Source of the DNA: Nitrospinota bacterium | GTDB taxonomy: Bacteria > Nitrospinota > Nitrospinia > JACRGO01 | Reading direction: 5' to 3' | DNA: 8,841 bases | Assembly (NCBI GenBank): GCA_016212295.1 | Contig: JACRGO010000117.1 | Coordinates: 1-8,841, forward strand | Part shown: positions 5,219 to 8,841 of the stretch, piece after piece | Numbering within the stretch: the stretch's first letter is position 1 | Layout of the letters: every line of letters starts with the position of its first letter | Notes under the pieces: generated by a model | Databases searched by the model: none | The model's input: only the letters and a program-made list of their open reading frames with translations | What the model was told of the DNA's origin: nothing | Program-made: the position numbers and the translations under genes

Positions 5219-5689
5219 ATGAAAAAGGAGACATTTGAGGCGGGACAGTGGTTGCTCACGGAGGGGAACTTCGCTTATTTTTTGTATAAGTTAACGAAAG
5301 GAACCGTGTCAATTTATTACAAAGACAAAAAAATAGGGACCCACGAAGTGAAAAAAGGCAACCCACCCATGATTCTTGGAATTTTGGCCGCCTTGAAAAA
5401 GGACCGCCAGCACTTGGCCTCGGTCAAGACGGAAACAGAGGTGGAGGTGGAGGTCCTGAACTTTGACCATATCCAGGGATTATTGAAGAATGATGTTCCA
5501 AAAGGGCTCAGGGACGAAATTGACACGATGATTCAAGCCATCACCCTGGAAGACCAGATCAAAAGGTGCCAGCAGGAACTCTCGGAGCTTAACCGCGTTG
5601 ATTTGAAAATTCCTGATAAAATTGACGCGGAGGTGAAGTGTATCCTGACAGCCATAAAAGAACTCTATTCCGGCGCAAACGCTTCTTAG
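5219..5689 (+). CDS. Degenerate cyclic-nucleotide-binding-fold protein
   Basis: A 156-residue cytosolic protein with a GGGAGGG ribosome site 5 nt before the ATG. Residues about 5-90 follow the Crp-type beta-roll pattern: FEAGQWLLTEGNFAYFLYKL, then GTVSIYY, and ILGILAAL before ASVKTETEVEVEVL. At the phosphate-binding cassette the usual Gly-Glu is Gly54-Ile55, and the Arg that normally contacts the cyclic phosphate aligns with His65. Binding of cAMP or cGMP is therefore doubtful. Residues about 95-150 are helical and probably self-associate. There is no helix-turn-helix domain, so it is not a transcription factor of the Crp type. The coiled-coil/TPR gene begins within about 55 nt of its stop and is likely in the same operon. 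It could be a structural or protein-binding domain, or sense another ligand. Confidence 0.75.
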   Translation: MKKETFEAGQWLLTEGNFAYFLYKLTKGTVSIYYKDKKIGTHEVKKGNPPMILGILAALKKDRQHLASVKTETEVEVEVLNFDHIQGLLKNDVPKGLRDEIDTMIQAITLEDQIKRCQQELSELNRVDLKIPDKIDAEVKCILTAIKELYSGANAS

Positions 5690-5745
5690 CAAACAACCCA
5701 TAAAGGTTGAAAATTAAGCCAATTCAACTTCCTCTCTTTCTTCTT

Positions 5746-8097
5746 ATGTCCGACACGCCAAATAGTCTTTTCGACGGGTTGTTCAAGGAGTTCTTCACCG
5801 GCTATAAGTACAACGCCTTTCTTGGCTCCAATGAAAGGACGGCCCGAGCCGCCGAGGAGATCAACTCCGCCGCAAAAAGGAGCCAGGAACTGCAATATGA
5901 CGCGGTGAAGGCCCTGGAGCGTCTGCACAATAATCAGCCGACCGTCAGCCTGGAGGATTTTTTGCGGACCCAGGGGGAAAGCCTGAGTGTTCTGCACAAT
6001 CTGGCTGGCGGCCTGGGAGAACTTTACCGCGAACAGAGAAACACCACGGACGCGCTGGATATCCTAGGCCAGGTCTCTCAACAGGGTTTCATGCAAATGC
6101 ACAAGGACCTGTCCGGCATCGGGGAGGAGGTCCGGGACGCGGGACAGGCTGTTCGAGATGGCTTTGACCAGATTCAAGGCCCCCGCCCTCCCAAACTTTC
6201 CATCCGCGCTTATGCAGAAAGTCCCACGGGCTTGCTGGGGGCGTTAAGCGCTTATGCCAAAGGCGTCCTGTCCTCTGACGCGGACAGGGACCTCCTGGAA
6301 ATGATTAATGATAGATTGGGGTCCCGTTCTAAAAGAGATTCGATCATGGAATCGCTCGCCGGTTATCTCCAGCAAAAGGGCTTGAGCGGCGATGAGTGGC
6401 AAAAGGAATATTTTAAGATTCACAACGCGGTTGACCTTATCCAATATCCCGGTTGGCTGGTCGAGGATGATCACGCAAACGCCTTGGAAAGACTGAGCGC
6501 CCTTTCCGGATACGCCGCCAAGCATGATATCCCGGCGCTGAACTCCTTTTTAAAAAAGGCCCACGGCCTTCTGGCCCTGAAATCCAAGTCCCGCCAAACG
6601 CCGCTTGCGGAAAATCAGCTCATCAAATACTCAAATGACGGCCTGCTGACCTCCGGGATGCAGCATCATGTGAAGAAGCATCATCGGGAGGCCCGCGAAG
6701 GCGGCACGTTGGTTGACCTGAATTACAATCTCCTGGAAACCCTCAGGCAGGGCGATACCGCTATCCGGCAGCGGGACGCGGCCAATTATCATCTCAGCAA
6801 CATCGTCGAAAACCTTGCCGACACGAATGAACATCTCGTGAATCTGGAGGGGCTGGTGGAGAATTTTTCCGAGGTGGTCAGCCAGGGTTTTAATTCCGTT
6901 GTGGAAACACTGGAAACAGGCTTCAGCCAGGTTGCCTATGGGCTTGCCCGGATAGCGGAGGAAACCGCCCTTGCCCGCGCGGAGCTTGCCAGCGAACTCC
7001 GGCATATAGAGCAAACGGCTGTCAATATCGGAACCGGCATTGAGCGCAAAATCCAGCAAACCAACACCTTGCTGGAGGAACTCGTGTGGCTGGGCAGGCA
7101 AAGTCACACCAATGAAGCCCGCCAGCACTTCTCCGACGCCCTTGCTTGCCTGGAACGGGCGGATACACAGTCCGACGTTGAGGACGCCTATAATGCCTTT
7201 GACGACGGCGCGGGAAAGGTCCGCTCCAGCGCGGAAAACCATTACGGCGCTGCCCTGTGCGCGGAGCTTCTCGGCAATCTTGAGGAGGCCGGGCTGCGTT
7301 ACGGCAAGGCGGCCCGCAGGGCCGGGAGCGGACAAAAAGAGCTTGCCTCCTGGGCGCATGAGGGCATGGCCAGGATCGGGGACCGGGAAAATAATCTTCC
7401 CTTGGCCCTTGCTAGCGCGGACCAAGCCGTGGCAGCCGATCCGGAAAATCTCACGGCCCGCTTTTCCAAGGCCCGCTATCTCGCCCTCCTCGGCAGTCCC
7501 GATGAGGCCCTGAACGCCCTTGCGGAACTGATTCAAAAAGACGAGAAATATCTATTGCGCTTTCGGCTGGACCCTGCCTTCGGCGGCCTCCCCCTGGACG
7601 GCCTTCATGTCCTTTACCTTCGGTTATGGGAAGAAAGCGTTGTCAGGGAGCCAGCCCTGCTGTATCATCTCCTCACGGAGTTTCTCGCGCTGAAAGACCC
7701 GGACCATGCCCTGGCCGTGTTCCACAGGCTGGCCTCCTTTGCGCCAATGGAGCTTCTAAGACGGCGCGTCTGGGAACATCCCCTCTTTAATCGGATCGAA
7801 AAACAGGCGAAAAAATCCTTTCAAGATATTCTCCGGTCTGATACAATAAACCTCACGGCCCAGCCCCGGTACGCCATGACCTTTCTGCTCCACGGCCTCG
7901 GACTCCCGGCGGAGGAATTGCTCAGGGCGTTCGTTGCGGAATTGGAGGGAGATCCGGCCTGGTATGACGCGGATAAGAAAAAAGCCGGGCAAAAGGTCCT
8001 GGCCGATTTGGAAAAAATAGGGGGCGCGGCCTCAAAGGAACTGATCCAAAAACTGGACTCCGTGGCGCCGCCGGAGATAAAGCGGCTGTTCTATTAA
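5746..8097 (+). CDS. Large coiled-coil and TPR protein of unknown function
   Basis: With ATG 5746 the protein has 783 residues (MSDTPNSLFDGLFKEFF...). This start has no ribosome site. A TTG at 5707 would add 13 residues, but its AAAGG is directly adjacent, so the start is uncertain. Residues about 27-142 are predicted helical, with GF-centred near-hendecad repeats (QGFMQMHKDLSGIG). About 145-290 is a helical domain of no recognised family. About 350-450 is a second helical rod with similar GF repeats (SQGFNSVVETLETGFSQV). About 455-610 holds TPR-like repeats (LASADQAVAADPENLTARFS, LLGSPDEALNALAELIQKDE), then a helical C-terminal region to 783. From memory, rod plus TPR plus a LDPAFGGL-type ending resembles a widespread group of unassigned bacterial TPR proteins. 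No signal peptide or clear membrane segment is seen. The pairing with the pseudo-cNMP protein suggests a shared complex. Confidence 0.75.
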   Translation: MSDTPNSLFDGLFKEFFTGYKYNAFLGSNERTARAAEEINSAAKRSQELQYDAVKALERLHNNQPTVSLEDFLRTQGESLSVLHNLAGGLGELYREQRNTTDALDILGQVSQQGFMQMHKDLSGIGEEVRDAGQAVRDGFDQIQGPRPPKLSIRAYAESPTGLLGALSAYAKGVLSSDADRDLLEMINDRLGSRSKRDSIMESLAGYLQQKGLSGDEWQKEYFKIHNAVDLIQYPGWLVEDDHANALERLSALSGYAAKHDIPALNSFLKKAHGLLALKSKSRQTPLAENQLIKYSNDGLLTSGMQHHVKKHHREAREGGTLVDLNYNLLETLRQGDTAIRQRDAANYHLSNIVENLADTNEHLVNLEGLVENFSEVVSQGFNSVVETLETGFSQVAYGLARIAEETALARAELASELRHIEQTAVNIGTGIERKIQQTNTLLEELVWLGRQSHTNEARQHFSDALACLERADTQSDVEDAYNAFDDGAGKVRSSAENHYGAALCAELLGNLEEAGLRYGKAARRAGSGQKELASWAHEGMARIGDRENNLPLALASADQAVAADPENLTARFSKARYLALLGSPDEALNALAELIQKDEKYLLRFRLDPAFGGLPLDGLHVLYLRLWEESVVREPALLYHLLTEFLALKDPDHALAVFHRLASFAPMELLRRRVWEHPLFNRIEKQAKKSFQDILRSDTINLTAQPRYAMTFLLHGLGLPAEELLRAFVAELEGDPAWYDADKKKAGQKVLADLEKIGGAASKELIQKLDSVAPPEIKRLFY

Positions 8098-8103
8098 ATC
8101 AGC

Positions 8104-8142
8104 CGCCAAGGACGCTAAGTTTCGCTACAATATTTCTTGGCG
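8104..8142. repeat. Imperfect intergenic inverted repeat
   Basis: CGCCAAG (8104-8110) pairs with CTTGGCG (8136-8142) across 25 nt, shortly after the TPR gene stop. The text resembles a common intergenic repeat type. It lacks a T-run, so terminator function is unsupported. Confidence 0.35.
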
Positions 8143-8181
8143 ATTCTTCCATTCTATTGAAAATGCATGGAGGTGAAATAA

Positions 8182-8427
8182 ATGAAGGATGACGAACTGT
8201 TAAACCGCATTGCCTTTAATCCCTCAATCTTTGGCGGAAAACCAATCATCCGCGGACAGCGGATAGCCGTGGAGCATATTCTCGGCATGCTCGCCGCCGG
8301 CTCCTCGGTCGAAGAACTTTTAGAAGGGTATCCTTTTCTGGAAAAAGAGGATATACAAGCATGTTTGGTTTATGCCCATCGGCTGGTTTCGCACGAAAGA
8401 ATTGAACCGAACATTATCGCCGCTTAA
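8182..8427 (+). CDS. DUF433-family antitoxin
   Basis: An 81-residue protein with a strong GGAGGTG site 6 nt before the ATG. It shows the DUF433 pattern throughout: NRIAFNPSIFGGKPIIRGQR (8-27), then an HILGMLAAGSSVEELLEGYP segment (32-51) and LEKEDIQACLVYAHRLVSHER (53-73). DUF433 proteins are small winged-helix antitoxins that neutralise DUF5615 PIN-like toxins and usually repress their own operon. The length is normal and the frame intact. The toxin partner that should follow survives only as a truncated remnant 4 nt downstream, so this is probably an orphan antitoxin that may still bind its own promoter or a related toxin elsewhere. Confidence 0.88.
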   Translation: MKDDELLNRIAFNPSIFGGKPIIRGQRIAVEHILGMLAAGSSVEELLEGYPFLEKEDIQACLVYAHRLVSHERIEPNIIAA

Positions 8428-8431
8428 TAAG

Positions 8432-8686
8432 GACCCTGGTGACAAGGAGATTATAGACAAAGCATTTAATGAAAATTTAATACTGGTTACGGCGGATAAG
8501 GATTTCGGGGAACTGGTATTCGTTTTCGGGAAGCCGCGCCCCACGATTATAAGGCTGGTGGATATTCCCGCGAAAGACCAAGGCAAACTTTTGCTCCGGT
8601 TGATAGAAACCCATAAAAATGATTTAGAGAAAAAAGCCTTACTTACCGTTGAAAAACACCGCTTGCGGATTCGTGTTGAAGAATGA
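8432..8686 (+). pseudogene. Truncated DUF5615 PIN-like toxin (N-terminus deleted)
   Basis: The remnant of 84 codons starts at DPGDKEIIDKAFNENL, with the family core LILVTADKDFGELVF (Asp22 and Asp24 of the remnant), PTIIRLVD, and the C-terminal RLRIRVEE. Intact DUF5615 proteins begin with roughly 40-45 more residues, including the first active-site Asp of the PIN-like fold in an LxDxN-type motif. Those are absent, and I found no frame-shifted copy upstream. No start codon with a ribosome site serves this frame. The nearest in-frame ATG (8372) is inside the antitoxin gene, lacks a ribosome site and would add 20 unrelated residues. The toxin is therefore very likely inactive. The junction falls 4 nt after the antitoxin stop, as if a deletion of about 130 bp removed only the toxin's 5' end. 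Confidence 0.8.
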
Positions 8687-8755
8687 CCTAAATTAAAAAA
8701 ATGCCTATCCAGTTAGCTCCTAATTTGATATACTCTGTTGCAAGAGGGTATTGCA

Positions 8756-8841
8756 ATGGCGAAATCGTACAAAGAGCGGAGCCTATTGGATTTTCAGAAA
8801 GATTTTTCTACAGACGAAGCCTGTGCTAGGCACTTGGCCGA
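8756..8841 (+). CDS. IS1595-family transposase, N-terminal fragment (runs off window)
   Basis: ATG 8756 has AGAGGG 7 nt upstream and opens 28 complete codons before the window ends. The peptide MAKSYKERSLLDFQKDF followed by STDEACARHLA matches the start of IS1595/ISXO2-type DDE transposases, where LxDFQxxFxTEExCxxYL precedes the W-P-x-G-F zinc-binding segment. Only the N-terminus is visible, so intactness cannot be judged. A TATACT at 8729-8734 could be its -10. The left inverted repeat should lie between about 8687 and 8755, but I cannot identify it without the right end. Confidence 0.75.
   Translation, partial: MAKSYKERSLLDFQKDFSTDEACARHLA

Noticed and set aside
6631-7536. 301-codon minus-strand open frame
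   Set aside because: It is antisense to the TPR gene and shows no family pattern; the plus frame carries the TPR motifs.
8372-8431. Complete 104-residue toxin starting at 8372
   Set aside because: The first 20 residues are the antitoxin gene read out of frame and do not resemble the DUF5615 N-terminus.

Overview
The window looks like chromosome from an uncultured, respiring Gram-negative bacterium with anaerobic or microaerobic habits, perhaps a Desulfobacterota-, Nitrospirota- or Nitrospinota-type lineage. This placement is an inference from gene content: a stand-alone PurQ of the PurS/PurQ/small-PurL type, two secreted c-type cytochromes, a soluble hybrid PAS histidine kinase, and repeat-rich intergenic DNA. 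There is no rRNA, tRNA or other phylogenetic marker to settle it. I saw no CRISPR array and no tRNA.

Layout. Positions 1-384 hold no gene. They contain a nested inverted-repeat element (1-298), whose right end carries a strong intrinsic terminator, and a short hairpin repeat. Positions 385-2005 form a plus-strand cluster: purQ, a small multi-pass membrane protein that overlaps it by one base (candidate b-type haem protein), and a tetrahaem periplasmic cytochrome c. The cytochrome's signal peptide and haem domain lie in different reading frames, so it carries a +1 frameshift or an assembly/sequencing error. Positions 2006-2583 are mostly regulatory. They hold a 12-bp palindrome, a convincing 46-codon minus-strand ORF, a perfect FNR/CRP-family box (2327-2340) placed exactly 41.5 bp upstream of a predicted start point, and a GC-rich palindrome in the resulting leader. 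Positions 2584-5033 encode a cytochrome c'/c556-like monohaem protein followed 26 nt later by a cytosolic PAS-PAS-HisKA-HATPase-REC hybrid kinase with a degenerate receiver.

Positions 5219-8097 hold an uncharacterised pair: a small cNMP-binding-fold protein that has lost the cyclic-nucleotide contact residues, and a 783-residue coiled-coil/TPR protein. Positions 8182-8686 hold a DUF433 antitoxin followed by the remains of its DUF5615 PIN-like toxin, which has lost its N-terminal part. At the right edge (8756-8841) an IS1595-family transposase begins and runs off the window.

How the parts may work together (inference): the membrane protein plus tetrahaem cytochrome would form a membrane-to-periplasm electron route. 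The c'-like cytochrome and kinase form an FNR-family-controlled unit that could link oxygen or nitric oxide status to a two-component output. The pseudo-cNMP/TPR pair is the most novel-looking module, with no assigned function. The right end shows gene decay and transposition.
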